64,000 nucleotides of DNA. It comes from Arthrobacter sp. 9V (GTDB taxonomy: Bacteria; Actinomycetota; Actinomycetes; Actinomycetales; Micrococcaceae). Of this stretch, positions 8,012 through 18,293 are shown piece by piece (within the stretch, counting starts at the first letter, position 1; every line of letters begins with the position of its first letter). The DNA lies in assembly GCF_902506065.1 (NCBI RefSeq), contig NZ_LR732912.1, forward strand, positions 280,529 through 344,528. Direction: 5' to 3'. A program made the position numbers and the translations under genes. The notes beneath the pieces are model-generated. The model had not been told where the DNA came from. It saw only the letters and a list, made by a program, of their open reading frames with translations, and made no database searches.

Positions 8012-8773
8012 CTACTGGACGGGCCGCAACCGCAGACCCTGCATGCCGCCGTCGACGGCCAGCGAGGTTCCCGTCGTCGAACCGGACAGCGGGCTCGCCA
8101 AGTAGGCCACAGCACCGGCCACCTCGGCCGGGTCCACCATCCGGCCGTGCGGCTGGCGGGCATTGAGGGCTGCGCGCTCGCCGGCGGGGTCGGCGGCGGA
8201 ATCGAGCAAGCGGCCCACCCACGGAGTGTCCACTGTGCCCGGGTTGACGCAGTTCACGCGGATGCCCTCGCGGACGTGGTCTGCTGCCATGGCGAGTGTC
8301 AGGGACAAGACTGCACCCTTCGACGCCGAATACAGTGCTCGCTGCGGAAGCCCGGCGGTGGCCGCGATGGAACAGGTATTGACGATCGCTGCCCCCGAGG
8401 ACTTGCGGAGATACGGCAGGGCTGCCCGGCTGACGCGCGCGATGCCCACCACGTTGACGTTGAGGACCCGCAGCCATTCGTCGTCATCATTGGCCGAAAC
8501 ATCACCTTGCGCGCCGATCCCTGCGTTGTTGATCACGATGTCCAGGCCGCCGAATTGCTCCACTACCTGCTCGACGGCGGCACGAACCGAGGCGTCGTCG
8601 GCAACGTTGCACTGCACTCCAAAGTGCGGGCTGGTTTGGGGTTCAAGGTCAAGAACGGCCACCTGCGCGCCGCCGGCCGTGAGCCGGTCCGCAATTGCAG
8701 CCCCGATCCCGGAAGCACCGCCGGTCACGAGTGCTGTCAGGCCCTGGAACTCGTTGCTTTCCAAGGGTGCCAC
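8012..8773 (-). CDS. SDR: 2-keto-3-deoxy-L-fuconate dehydrogenase (likely)
   Basis: About 253 residues, classical SDR: VTGGASGIG cofactor loop, NNAG, catalytic Ser-Tyr-Lys (CSIAA, then YSASK), and NPGTVDTPW after the active site. It is in the L-fucose cluster and directly follows the diketo-deoxyfuconate hydrolase gene on the same strand. The expected reaction is NAD-dependent oxidation of 2-keto-3-deoxy-L-fuconate to 2,4-diketo-3-deoxy-L-fuconate. The open frame extends 108 bases further into the upstream gene, so I prefer GTG at 8773, five bases after that gene's stop. Function rests on context. Confidence 0.78.
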   Translation of the reverse strand: MAPLESNEFQGLTALVTGGASGIGAAIADRLTAGGAQVAVLDLEPQTSPHFGVQCNVADDASVRAAVEQVVEQFGGLDIVINNAGIGAQGDVSANDDDEWLRVLNVNVVGIARVSRAALPYLRKSSGAAIVNTCSIAATAGLPQRALYSASKGAVLSLTLAMAADHVREGIRVNCVNPGTVDTPWVGRLLDSAADPAGERAALNARQPHGRMVDPAEVAGAVAYLASPLSGSTTGTSLAVDGGMQGLRLRPVQ

Positions 8774-8777
8774 GTCC

Positions 8778-9692
8778 TCAGGCGTTGATGCTGAGGGGAG
8801 CAGCGGCTCCTGCGTGGGAGCCGGCCTGTGCCCGGAAGTACTCCTGCCGCTGGCGTCCCAGGCCTTCAATGTCCAGTTCAACCACGTCGCCGGGCAGGAT
8901 GAAGGGGAAACGGCCGGACATTGCCACCCCTTCCGGCGTGCCGGTGATGATGACGTCGCCGGGTTCCAGGACCATGTACTGGCTGAGGTGGTGGACGATC
9001 GTGGCGGGGTTGAAGATCATGTCCGAGGTAGTGGAATCCTGGCGGGCCTCGCCGTTGACCAGGGTCTGGAGGCGAAGGTTGCCCGGATTGATGTCCGAGG
9101 CCGGCACGAGCCACGGGCCCAGGGGAGTGGAGCCGGGCAGGGACTTGCCTTTGGTCCACTGTCCTGCCGCGCCGGGGATTTGGTAGTCACGCTCGGAGAG
9201 GTCGTTGGCCACAGCGTAACCGGCAATGCACGCCTCGGCCTCTGAAACGGAGGAAAGGTATGACGCTTCCTTGCCGATCACGATCGCCAATTCCACTTCC
9301 CAGTCGTATTTTTCCGACGACGGCGGGATGGGGGCGGCGTCGAACGGGCCGGAGATGGTGTTGGTGGGCTTGAGGAAAACCACGGGAACCTCGGGCGGCG
9401 TGGCACCGGATTCGGCAGCGTGGGCAGTGTAATTAAGGCCGATCGCAACTATGGCGCCGGGACGGGCAACGGGAGCGCCGATCCGCAGGCCCTCAGGTGA
9501 GATTTCGGGGAGTTCCCCTTTGTTCAGGGCCTCACGGGTGCGCTCGATGCCGTCCGAGGCGAGGAAACCGCCGTCGATGTCGTTGGTCAAGGCGGTCAGG
9601 CTGTAGTACTTCTCGATGCCGTGGGCGTCCTGGGCGATGACGGCCGGTTGTTCGTTTCCGGCCGTACCCAGCCTGGCGAATTTCAAGGTCAT
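8778..9692 (-). CDS. Fumarylacetoacetate hydrolase family: diketo-deoxy-L-fuconate hydrolase (likely)
   Basis: A 304-residue FAH-fold enzyme. The C-terminal catalytic domain begins near IVAIGLNYTAHAAES and shows the metal ligands DWEVELA (Glu pair) and NDLSERDYQ (Asp). In this cluster it is expected to split 2,4-diketo-3-deoxy-L-fuconate into pyruvate and L-lactate, the last step of the pathway. The ATG is preceded by GGAGGAAG. It heads a two-gene minus-strand unit with the SDR and is divergent from fuconate dehydratase. The promoter on the minus strand is TTGTCA, 16 bases, TATTAT (9776-9749). Confidence 0.85.
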   Translation of the reverse strand: MTLKFARLGTAGNEQPAVIAQDAHGIEKYYSLTALTNDIDGGFLASDGIERTREALNKGELPEISPEGLRIGAPVARPGAIVAIGLNYTAHAAESGATPPEVPVVFLKPTNTISGPFDAAPIPPSSEKYDWEVELAIVIGKEASYLSSVSEAEACIAGYAVANDLSERDYQIPGAAGQWTKGKSLPGSTPLGPWLVPASDINPGNLRLQTLVNGEARQDSTTSDMIFNPATIVHHLSQYMVLEPGDVIITGTPEGVAMSGRFPFILPGDVVELDIEGLGRQRQEYFRAQAGSHAGAAAPLSINA

Positions 9693-9717
9693 GGCTTCCT
9701 CCGTGCGTTCGGGACTA

Positions 9718-9728
9718 ACATCCGAGCT
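9718..9728. promoter_or_regulatory. Candidate fucose-regulator half operator
   Basis: ACATCCGAGCT repeats the first eight bases of the full palindrome at 9782-9792. It lies about 20 bases downstream of the predicted minus-strand transcription start of the FAH-family gene, a position where a repressor would block transcription. Confidence 0.4.
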
Positions 9729-9769
9729 CTAGTGTGGTGTTTTCACCCATAATACGGAAATGTGACCCA

Positions 9770-9799
9770 TTGACAAGGAATACATCCGATGTTTAGGCT
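9770..9799 (+). promoter_or_regulatory. Fuconate dehydratase operon promoter with internal operator
   Basis: TTGACA (9770-9775), an 18-base spacer and TAGGCT (9794-9799). The spacer contains the palindrome ACATC-C-GATGT (9782-9792), the best candidate operator for the cluster's FadR-type regulator. The nine bases ATCCGATGT recur at 15027-15035, upstream of that regulator's own gene. Confidence 0.6.
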
Positions 9800-9832
9800 C
9801 AGCGAAGAATCGTGACGCACTTCAGGAGCCGC

Positions 9833-11137
9833 ATGAGCATCATTACCGCAATGGAAACGTTCGATATCCGTTTTCCCACATCCTTGGAACTGGACGGCTC
9901 CGACGCCATGAACCCGGACCCGGACTATTCAGCGGCGTATCTGATGATTCGCACCGACGCAGGGGACGGGCATGAAGGCCACGGGTTCGTGTTCACTATT
10001 GGACGGGGGAACGAGGTTGAAACTGCGGCAATCAATGCCCTGGGGGAGCACATGCTCGGCGCTGACGTCGAGGATCTCCTTAACAATATGGGCGCCACCT
10101 GGAAGCTCCTGGCTCACGATTCCCAACTCAGATGGCTGGGCCCGGAGAAGGGCGTCATGCACATGGCCATCGGTGCCGTGGTCAATGCGCTCTGGGATCT
10201 GAAGGCCAAACGCGCGGGGCTGCCCCTGTGGGAGTTGCTCGCCGGCATGACACCCGAAGAACTCGTGGCCCTGGTGGACTTCCGGTACCTCACGGACGCG
10301 CTGACTCCGGAGGAAGCGTTGACCATCCTGCGCGCCGCAGAGCCCGGCAGGGAATCACGCAAGGCGGCACTTCGCGCCGAGGGTTACCCCGCCTACACCA
10401 CGACGCCGGGCTGGCTGGGTTACAGCGACCAGAAACTTACGCGGCTGGCCAAGGAAGCGGTGGCTGATGGATTTGCCCAGATCAAGCTGAAAGTCGGTGC
10501 CTCGTTGGAGGACGACATTCGCCGCGTGCGGGCTGCTCGCGCTGCTGTTGGTCCCGATATCAAGATTGCTGTAGACGCCAATCAGCGCTGGGACGTGCAG
10601 GAGGCCATCGACTGGATGGCACACCTTGCTCCCTACGACATCGCCTGGATCGAGGAGCCCACCAGCCCGGACGACATCCTGGGCCATGCCGCGATCGCCC
10701 GGGGAGTAGCCCCGATTCCCGTTGCCACCGGCGAGCACGTCCAGAACAGGGTGGTGTTCAAGCAGATGCTGCAGGCCGGCTCACTTGAGGTCCTGCAGAT
10801 TGACGCAGCGCGGGTGGCGGGCGTGAACGAGAACATCGCGATCCTTCTCCTGGCTGCCAAATTTGGTGTGAGGGTTTGTCCACATGCCGGTGGGGTGGGC
10901 CTGTGCGAGGCAGTTCAGCACCTGTCCATGTTCGATTTCATTGCTGTGTCCGGGACAAAGGAGAACAGGACAATCGAGTTCGTGGACCACCTTCACCAAC
11001 ACTTCATCACTCCTGTGGACGTCCACGACGGCGCGTACTGGCCGCCGTCGAATCCTGGCGCCGGGAGTGAAATGCTCCGTGAAACATTGGCCGCGTACAG
11101 CTTTCCCAACGGCCCCATCTGGAAGGAATCCCGTTGA
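9833..11137 (+). CDS. L-fuconate dehydratase (enolase superfamily)
   Basis: A 434-residue mandelate racemase/enolase-superfamily dehydratase that turns L-fuconate into 2-keto-3-deoxy-L-fuconate. The N-terminal [18 protein letters not shown] segment is characteristic of FucD. The barrel shows the K-x-K base pair in QIKLKVG, metal ligands at [18 protein letters not shown] and ATGEHVQNR, and the catalytic His in [11 protein letters not shown]. The start at 9833 has CAGGAG eight bases upstream, preferred to the in-frame GTG at 9812. It is the first gene of a plus-strand operon; its stop overlaps the fucosidase start by four bases. Confidence 0.92.
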   Translation: MSIITAMETFDIRFPTSLELDGSDAMNPDPDYSAAYLMIRTDAGDGHEGHGFVFTIGRGNEVETAAINALGEHMLGADVEDLLNNMGATWKLLAHDSQLRWLGPEKGVMHMAIGAVVNALWDLKAKRAGLPLWELLAGMTPEELVALVDFRYLTDALTPEEALTILRAAEPGRESRKAALRAEGYPAYTTTPGWLGYSDQKLTRLAKEAVADGFAQIKLKVGASLEDDIRRVRAARAAVGPDIKIAVDANQRWDVQEAIDWMAHLAPYDIAWIEEPTSPDDILGHAAIARGVAPIPVATGEHVQNRVVFKQMLQAGSLEVLQIDAARVAGVNENIAILLLAAKFGVRVCPHAGGVGLCEAVQHLSMFDFIAVSGTKENRTIEFVDHLHQHFITPVDVHDGAYWPPSNPGAGSEMLRETLAAYSFPNGPIWKESR

Positions 11138-12423
11138 TCCGGCACGCACCCTGGTTTGAAGAAGCACGCCTTGGCATGTTCGTGCATTGGGGCCTCTATG
11201 CGCTCCCGGCACGCCATGAGTGGGTGATGAACTATGAAGAGATCACAGTGGAGGAGTACTCCAAGTACTTCCAACGTTTTGATCCGGACCTTTACGATCC
11301 CCGCGAGTGGGCCCATGCTGCCCGTGACGCCGGAATGAAATACGTAGTCCTCACCACCAAACACCATGACGGCTTCTGCCTGTGGGATTCCGCGCTGACG
11401 GACTACAAAGCCACCAACACGCCAGCCGGCCGGGACCTGATCTCTCCCTACGTGGAGGCCCTCCGCGCCGAGGGGCTGAAAGTGGGCTTCTATTTCTCGC
11501 TGATCGACTGGCACCACCCCGACTTCACCATCGACGGGGTACATCCGCAACGCAACGCCGCCGACCTCGAGAGTTTGAACGCCGGACGCGACATGGCTCG
11601 CTACCGCGCGTACCTGCACGGTCAGGTGCGTGAACTCCTGAGCAACTACGGAACCATCGACTACCTGTTCTTTGACTTCTCCTACGCCGACACAAAGATC
11701 CCTGAATTTTGGGGCGGCAAGGGCAGTGATGACTGGGACTCCGAAAAATTGATGGCTATGGTGCGTGAACTTCAACCCGGGATCGTGGTCAATGATCGCC
11801 TGGGCATCCCCGGGGACGTGGTCACGCCGGAGCAGTACCAGCCCACCGAGCCCATGATGCTCGACGGCGAACCGGTCACCTGGGAGGCCTGCCAGACGCT
11901 GAACGGGAGCTGGGGTTACCACCGCGACAACGTCAACTACAAGTCCGTGGACCTGCTCATCCGCATGCTGGTGGACGGGGTCTCAAACGGCGGGAACCTG
12001 CTGCTCAACGTCGGTCCCACAGGGCGCGGGAGCATCGATCCACGCGCACTTGCCTCCCTCAAGGGAATCGGCGAGTGGATGAAACTGCACTCCCGCTCCA
12101 TCTACGGAGCCGGTCCCGCGGACTTCACCGCGCCGCCCGATGCCCGGTACACCCAACGCGGAAACCGGCTCTACGTCCACCTGTTCGCCTGGCCCTTCGA
12201 GTACATCCACCTGCCCGGACTCGCAGGAAAAGTGGAGTACGCCCAACTCCTCAACGACGCCTCCGAAGTGTTCCTCAAGGAAGTAGACCCCCACCAGCAA
12301 GCGTTCAACACCATCCCCGGCGGTCAGCCGCCGGGAACCCTCACCGTGAAACTCCCCGTCCAACGGCCGGATGTGGCTGTCCCCGTCCTGGAGCTCTACC
12401 TCAAGGAGGAGGCCGGTGACTGA
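11134..12423 (+). CDS. Alpha-L-fucosidase, glycoside hydrolase family 29
   Basis: A 429-residue GH29 enzyme releasing L-fucose from fucosylated glycans. Family motifs: [33 protein letters not shown], and the segment [10 protein letters not shown] holding the expected catalytic Asp nucleophile. There is no signal peptide, so imported fuco-oligosaccharides would be hydrolysed in the cytoplasm. The start is TTG overlapping the dehydratase stop (TTGA), with AAGGAA upstream; translational coupling is likely. It feeds the downstream oxidation pathway encoded beside it. Confidence 0.92.
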   Translation: MIRHAPWFEEARLGMFVHWGLYALPARHEWVMNYEEITVEEYSKYFQRFDPDLYDPREWAHAARDAGMKYVVLTTKHHDGFCLWDSALTDYKATNTPAGRDLISPYVEALRAEGLKVGFYFSLIDWHHPDFTIDGVHPQRNAADLESLNAGRDMARYRAYLHGQVRELLSNYGTIDYLFFDFSYADTKIPEFWGGKGSDDWDSEKLMAMVRELQPGIVVNDRLGIPGDVVTPEQYQPTEPMMLDGEPVTWEACQTLNGSWGYHRDNVNYKSVDLLIRMLVDGVSNGGNLLLNVGPTGRGSIDPRALASLKGIGEWMKLHSRSIYGAGPADFTAPPDARYTQRGNRLYVHLFAWPFEYIHLPGLAGKVEYAQLLNDASEVFLKEVDPHQQAFNTIPGGQPPGTLTVKLPVQRPDVAVPVLELYLKEEAGD

Positions 12424-12504
12424 AAGTGCCGCCCTCCACACAAGGCTGAAACTTTTGGAGGGCCGGAACGATTACTCAGGGGAGGATGCGGGTATCCACA
12501 GGGT

Positions 12505-13470
12505 ATGGGAACTGCCATGAACTCTCTTGAACTCGGCAACCTCGGCAAACCGGACAAACTCGGCTTCGGCGGGGCGGGAATCGGGAACCTCTACCGGGCC
12601 ATCCCCGACGGCGAGGCGCTCGCAACTGTCCTGGCAGCCTGGGACGTCGGCATCCGCTACTTCGACACCGCACCCCACTACGGACTGGGCCTGTCCGAGC
12701 AGAGACTCGGCGCCGTGCTCAGGGACAAGCCCCGCGACGAATTCGTCATCTCCACCAAAGTGGGCCGCCTGCTGGAACCCAACGCCAGCGGGGGCCAGGA
12801 CCCCGAAGGATTCGACGTTCCCGCTACCAAACGGCGTGTGTGGGACTTCTCCGAAACAGGCATCCGGCGCAGCATCGAGGACTCCTTGGAACGCCTCGGC
12901 CTGGACCACGTGGATATTGCCTACCTGCACGATCCCGACGTCCACGATCTTCACGCCGGAATATCCCAAGGGTTGCCAGCCTTGGAGAAGCTGCGTTCCG
13001 AAGGAGTGGTCCGGGCAATCGGCGTGGGCATCAACTCCGCCGAGGCCGCCTTGGAATGCGTTGAAGCCGCCGATCTGGACCTCGTCATGCTGGCTGGCCG
13101 CTACACCCTGCTTGAGCAGCCCGGCGTCCCGCTGCTGGAACGCTGTGCGGAGCGCAGCACCGGCGTCGTTAGTGTTGGCGCCTACAACTCCGGCATCCTT
13201 GCCCGGCCCGAGGTCCCCGAAGACGCGCATTACAACTACGATCAGGCCCCACCGGACGTTCTGGAGCGGGCGCGGGCGCTCGCGGACGTCTGCCGCGAAT
13301 TCGGCGTGGAGCTTCCGACGGCGGCACTCCAGTTCCCGTTGCGGCATCCCGCCGTGGTGAACGTGACAGCCGGGGCAACTACTCCTGAACAGGTGGCCAC
13401 CAATGCGGCCCGGATGGAGGCGCCCGTGCCTGAAGAGCTGTGGGAGGCATTGGAGCGTGCTGGGCGGTGA
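12505..13470 (+). CDS. Aldo/keto reductase: L-fucose 1-dehydrogenase (likely)
   Basis: 321 residues, AKR fold, related to D-threo-aldose 1-dehydrogenase/L-fucose dehydrogenases. The catalytic tetrad is visible: Asp and Tyr in YFDTAPHYGLGLSE, Lys in STKVGR, His in YLHDPD. The expected step is L-fucose to L-fuconolactone. Two in-frame ATG codons (12505 and 12517) are possible; neither has a strong ribosome-binding site. Its stop TGA overlaps the lactonase start GTG, which supports a shared function. Confidence 0.83.
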   Translation: MGTAMNSLELGNLGKPDKLGFGGAGIGNLYRAIPDGEALATVLAAWDVGIRYFDTAPHYGLGLSEQRLGAVLRDKPRDEFVISTKVGRLLEPNASGGQDPEGFDVPATKRRVWDFSETGIRRSIEDSLERLGLDHVDIAYLHDPDVHDLHAGISQGLPALEKLRSEGVVRAIGVGINSAEAALECVEAADLDLVMLAGRYTLLEQPGVPLLERCAERSTGVVSVGAYNSGILARPEVPEDAHYNYDQAPPDVLERARALADVCREFGVELPTAALQFPLRHPAVVNVTAGATTPEQVATNAARMEAPVPEELWEALERAGR

Positions 13471-14336
13471 TTGATTCTCACCTGCATTTGTGGACCTTGG
13501 ACACCTTCGTCACCGGCGGTGTGCGGCACTATCCGTGGCTTGGTCCGCAGCATGGTGCACTCTTCCGCACCTATGGAGAAGATGAGGCGCGCCAGACATT
13601 GGAGGCTGCCGGGGTCAGGGGAGCTGTGCTGGTGCAGGCCGACGACTCCGTTGCTGATACCGAGAGCATGCTGGCCGTGGCCGAGCGGAATCCCTGGGTG
13701 TTCGGAGTGGTGGGCTGGGTCAGGCTGGACGCACCCGCTGAAGCTGCCGAGCAGTTATACCGCTTCACGGCTCAAGCGGTTTTCAAGGGAGTAAGGCACC
13801 TGCTCCACGATGATCCTCGGCGTGACTTCCTGGATCTTCCCAAGGTTCGGGAGTCCCTGGCAATGGTGGCTCAGCAGGGACTCACTTTGGACATTCCGGA
13901 TGCTTTCCCCCGGCATTTGGGTTCCGCGGTTCGGCTCGCCCGGGAGACGCCTGAACTGACCGTTGTGCTGGATCATCTGGGTAAACCGCCGTTGGCTGAT
14001 CCCCTGCTCATGGACGAGTGGCGCGCGGACTTCACGGCGTTTGGGCAGGAACCCAACACGGTGGCCAAGCTCTCCGGACTACATCTGCCGGGAGTCGAGT
14101 ACACCGCGGATGCGTTGCGGTCTCTGTTTGAATCGGCGTTGGAGGCATTCGGGCCGGAGCGTTTGATGATCGGCTGTGATTGGCCGGTGAGTACTGTGGG
14201 CGCTCCCTACGGCAGGACGCTGGATGTCCTGCTGGAACTGGTGTCCACTTTGAGCCCCTCGGAGCAGGATCTGGTGCTTGAAGAAACGGCAATCAGGACC
14301 TACGGCTTGGCTGTGACCCCTATTGCCGAGGGTTAG
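13467..14336 (+). CDS. Amidohydrolase-family L-fuconolactonase (likely)
   Basis: 289 residues, amidohydrolase 2 (TIM barrel, cog3618-type lactonase). It begins IDSHLHLW, with the H-x-H metal motif at the very N-terminus as usual, and contains LDHLGKPP, AKLSGL and MIGCDWPV with the C-terminal metal-binding Asp. It should open L-fuconolactone to L-fuconate. The start is GTG at 13467, sharing four bases (GTGA) with the previous stop. It ends four bases into the convergent regulator gene. Confidence 0.85.
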   Translation: MIDSHLHLWTLDTFVTGGVRHYPWLGPQHGALFRTYGEDEARQTLEAAGVRGAVLVQADDSVADTESMLAVAERNPWVFGVVGWVRLDAPAEAAEQLYRFTAQAVFKGVRHLLHDDPRRDFLDLPKVRESLAMVAQQGLTLDIPDAFPRHLGSAVRLARETPELTVVLDHLGKPPLADPLLMDEWRADFTAFGQEPNTVAKLSGLHLPGVEYTADALRSLFESALEAFGPERLMIGCDWPVSTVGAPYGRTLDVLLELVSTLSPSEQDLVLEETAIRTYGLAVTPIAEG

Positions 14337-15004
14337 AGCGCCTGCCGCAGCCAGTTCTCCACGCCGCTGATGTGAACAGTAACCAAGGCCCGCACCAGTT
14401 CGGCATCGCCGCGCTCCAAAGCGTCCGCGATCGCGTGGTGTTCGGCCAACGTGTGCGCCACGGCTTTGTCCTGCGTCAGGCCACGCCAGATCCGTGCCCG
14501 CACGGTGCTGCTGGACAGTGCTTCCAGAAGGCTCCCGAGGTAATCATTTCCCGCGGCTTCGGTGATGATGCCGTGAAATTGAAGGTCGTGGGCCACGAGT
14601 TCTTCCACATCTGTGGTCTCGTCTATTCCGTCCATGGTGCTTCGCAGGGCCAGCAGCTCGTCCGGGGTAATTTTGCCGGCGGCCAGGTGCGCGGTTGCGG
14701 GCTCCAGGATTCGTCGGACCTCAAAGAGTTCCAAAATGGACCGGTCCTGGTGCAGGTCCACAACAAATGCCACGGCTTCGTTGAGCAGTTTCGCGTCGAG
14801 ACTGGTCACGTAGGTGCCGTCGCCGCGTCGAACATCCAGCACGCGGATCAATTCCAGGGCTTTCACGGCCTCGCGCAATGAACTCCGTGAAAGACCGAGC
14901 CGTTCGCTCAGTTCCTTTTCCGGCGGAAGTCGATCGCCGGCCTTGAGTTCGCCGCGGATCAGCATGTCTTTGATCTTGCTGATCGCCTCGTCTGTGACAG
15001 CCAT
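14333..15004 (-). CDS. GntR/FadR family regulator of the L-fucose cluster (likely)
   Basis: 223 residues: N-terminal GntR winged helix (PPEKELSERLGLSRSSLREAVK) and an all-helical FCD ligand domain with the usual metal-binding pattern (Asp/His residues in VEELVAHDLQFH and H-x(n)-H near the C-terminus). It sits at the end of the fucose operon, convergent to it. A palindrome in the divergent fucose promoter shares nine bases with its own upstream region, so it probably represses the cluster until a pathway intermediate binds. Confidence 0.87.
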   Translation of the reverse strand: MAVTDEAISKIKDMLIRGELKAGDRLPPEKELSERLGLSRSSLREAVKALELIRVLDVRRGDGTYVTSLDAKLLNEAVAFVVDLHQDRSILELFEVRRILEPATAHLAAGKITPDELLALRSTMDGIDETTDVEELVAHDLQFHGIITEAAGNDYLGSLLEALSSSTVRARIWRGLTQDKAVAHTLAEHHAIADALERGDAELVRALVTVHISGVENWLRQAL

Positions 15005-15067
15005 GGACCAATAGTAGCCACGAATGATCCGATGTCTGTCTCCGCCGCATCGCTACCCAACTGCTCA

Positions 15068-15135
15068 CCCAACTGGGGGACAGCACACGTCCTATTGAAG
15101 GGTCGTAGCGACGTTTGCTGTCCCCCACTTGGGGG
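15068..15135. repeat. CCAAC/CCAAGT-ended palindromic element, copy 1
   Basis: The left arm 15068-15085 (CCCAACTGGGGGACAGCA) pairs with 15116-15133, with one mismatch. The inner right half, GGGTC then GCGACGTTTGCTGTCCCC, is shared with the copy at 62916-62985. It lies upstream of the FadR gene on one side and after the permease gene on the other. Confidence 0.75.
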
Positions 15136-15143
15136 CGTTAACC

Positions 15144-15198
15144 CACGACGGCGGCACCTGGGTTCCGATTGTACGGAACCCGGGGTGCCGCCGTCGTG
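15144..15198 (-). terminator. Hairpin terminator after the amino-acid permease
   Basis: The arms CACGACGGCGGCACC and GGTGCCGCCGTCGTG are exact reverse complements, with an inner GGGTTCCG/CGGAACCC stem around a short loop. It lies 19 bases beyond the stop of the minus-strand permease. Confidence 0.65.
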
Positions 15199-15217
15199 AG
15201 TCAGCGGTTGGTGCTTG

Positions 15218-16726
15218 TTACTTGTCGCCGCCGGGCAGGGGGCGGTTGGCAATGACCGGGGCGCTGCCCGTGTAGCCATCGCGGGTGGCGGCAAGCTCAT
15301 GGATCTGCTTGCGGCACAGGAACCAACCCCACACCATGAGTCCGCAGGCAATTGCGGTGACCAGCATGGTGAGCGGAGACTCGATGAACACCATGATCAG
15401 GACGCCCAGCAGGAAGACCAAGGACAGCCACCCTGTGTACGGTGCCCCAAACATCCGGAAGGAAGGCCGCTTCACCCAGCCCTTGTCCGACCAGCGTTTG
15501 AGCTGCATCTGGCAGAGGACGATAGTGGCCCAAGTGACGATGATGCCAACTGAGGCGACGTTCAGCACGATCTCGAAAGCGTCGGACGGAACGAGGTAGT
15601 TCAGCGGAACGCCGAGGAGGGAAACGCCTGCGGTGATGGCGATGCCACCGTAAGGGACGCCGGCCTTGTTCATGCGCTGGGCGAACTTGGGGGCGGAACC
15701 GGCAACGGACATGGAGCGGAGGATGCGGCCCGTGGAGTAGAGGCCGGCGTTCAGCGAGGACAGCGCCGCGGTGAGGACCACGAGGTTCATGATCACGTCC
15801 ACACCCTCAACACCGATTGAACCAAAGAACGTCACAAAGGGGCTGACGCCCTTCTCGTAGGAGGTGTACGGGAGCAGCAGTGCCAGCAGGATGACCGAAC
15901 CAACGTAGAAGACAGCGATGCGGAAGACCACGGAGTTGATGGCCTTGGGCATGATCCTCTCCGGGTTGGCAGTTTCACCGGCAGCGGTACCCACGAGTTC
16001 AATCGAGGCGTAGGCGAACAGCACACCCTGCATGAGGATGATCATGGGGAGGATGCCGTTGGGGAAGATACCGCCGTTGTCCGAGATGAGGCTGAAGCCA
16101 ACCTCCTGGCCATCCACCGGGGTACCGAAGATGACGAAGTAGGTGCCAACCAGGAGGAAGGCCACCAGCGCGGCCACCTTGATCAGCGCGAACCAGAACT
16201 CCATTTCGCCGAAGACCTTCACGGAAACCAGGTTGAGGCAGAGGACAACCACCAACGCAATGAGCGCCCAGGCCCACTGTGGAACGGCGCCCATCCAGGC
16301 AATGTATTTGCCGAAGAAGTTCATGTACAGGGCCACCGCAGTGATGTCCACGATGGTGGTGGTGGCCCAGTTGATCCAGTAGAACCAGCCCGAGACGAAG
16401 GCGGCCTTCTCGCCATAGAACTCACGGGCATAGGAAACGAAGGATCCCGACGACGGGCGGTGCAGAACCAGCTCACCGAGGGCGCGGAGGATCAGGAAAG
16501 CGAAGAAGCCACAGACTGCGTAGGCGATAACGAGGGAAGGACCGGCTGCGTTGAGTCGGCCACCGGCACCCAGGAACAGGCCGGTGCCGATCGCGCCGCC
16601 GATCGCGATCATCTGGATCTGGCGGGGCTTGAGGTCTTTGTGGTAGCCGGAGTCCTCCTTGTGGAGGGCTTTCTCGCTGGCGTGCGCTTGCGGCGGGACC
16701 GTGTGGTCCGTGATGGGGTTGGTCAT
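15218..16726 (-). CDS. ansP: Amino-acid permease, probably L-asparagine permease
   Basis: A 502-residue APC-superfamily (AAT family) transporter with 12 hydrophobic segments. It has the signature KDLKPRQIQMIAIGGAIGTGLFLGAG at TM1, SYAREFYGEKAAF and the TM-rich core. The AAT family takes up amino acids by proton symport. Asparagine is inferred from linkage: aspartase, asparaginase and a FadR regulator lie upstream on the same strand. The start ATG at 16726 has AAGGA six bases before it; the longer open frame has no such signal. There is a 138-base gap from aspA. Confidence 0.8.
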   Translation of the reverse strand: MTNPITDHTVPPQAHASEKALHKEDSGYHKDLKPRQIQMIAIGGAIGTGLFLGAGGRLNAAGPSLVIAYAVCGFFAFLILRALGELVLHRPSSGSFVSYAREFYGEKAAFVSGWFYWINWATTTIVDITAVALYMNFFGKYIAWMGAVPQWAWALIALVVVLCLNLVSVKVFGEMEFWFALIKVAALVAFLLVGTYFVIFGTPVDGQEVGFSLISDNGGIFPNGILPMIILMQGVLFAYASIELVGTAAGETANPERIMPKAINSVVFRIAVFYVGSVILLALLLPYTSYEKGVSPFVTFFGSIGVEGVDVIMNLVVLTAALSSLNAGLYSTGRILRSMSVAGSAPKFAQRMNKAGVPYGGIAITAGVSLLGVPLNYLVPSDAFEIVLNVASVGIIVTWATIVLCQMQLKRWSDKGWVKRPSFRMFGAPYTGWLSLVFLLGVLIMVFIESPLTMLVTAIACGLMVWGWFLCRKQIHELAATRDGYTGSAPVIANRPLPGGDK

Positions 16727-16864
16727 TGGAATCCTTAGGGGTGTCCTGTTGGGGGTGTCCTGGGCGCGTCCGGTCGGGGATCCGGGCACGCAGAACTAAG
16801 CCTCGTGGGGGAATGCCTCATGGGGCGGGACGGCTGGTTGTAGCGCTTACAGGCCAGTTTCGGC

Positions 16865-18280
<1,416 letters not shown>

Positions 18281-18293
18281 AGCTGTCCTTGGT

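Noticed and set aside
12527..13360. 277-residue second frame over the aldo/keto reductase
   Set aside because: Ser/Pro-rich shadow frame; the main frame has the AKR catalytic tetrad.
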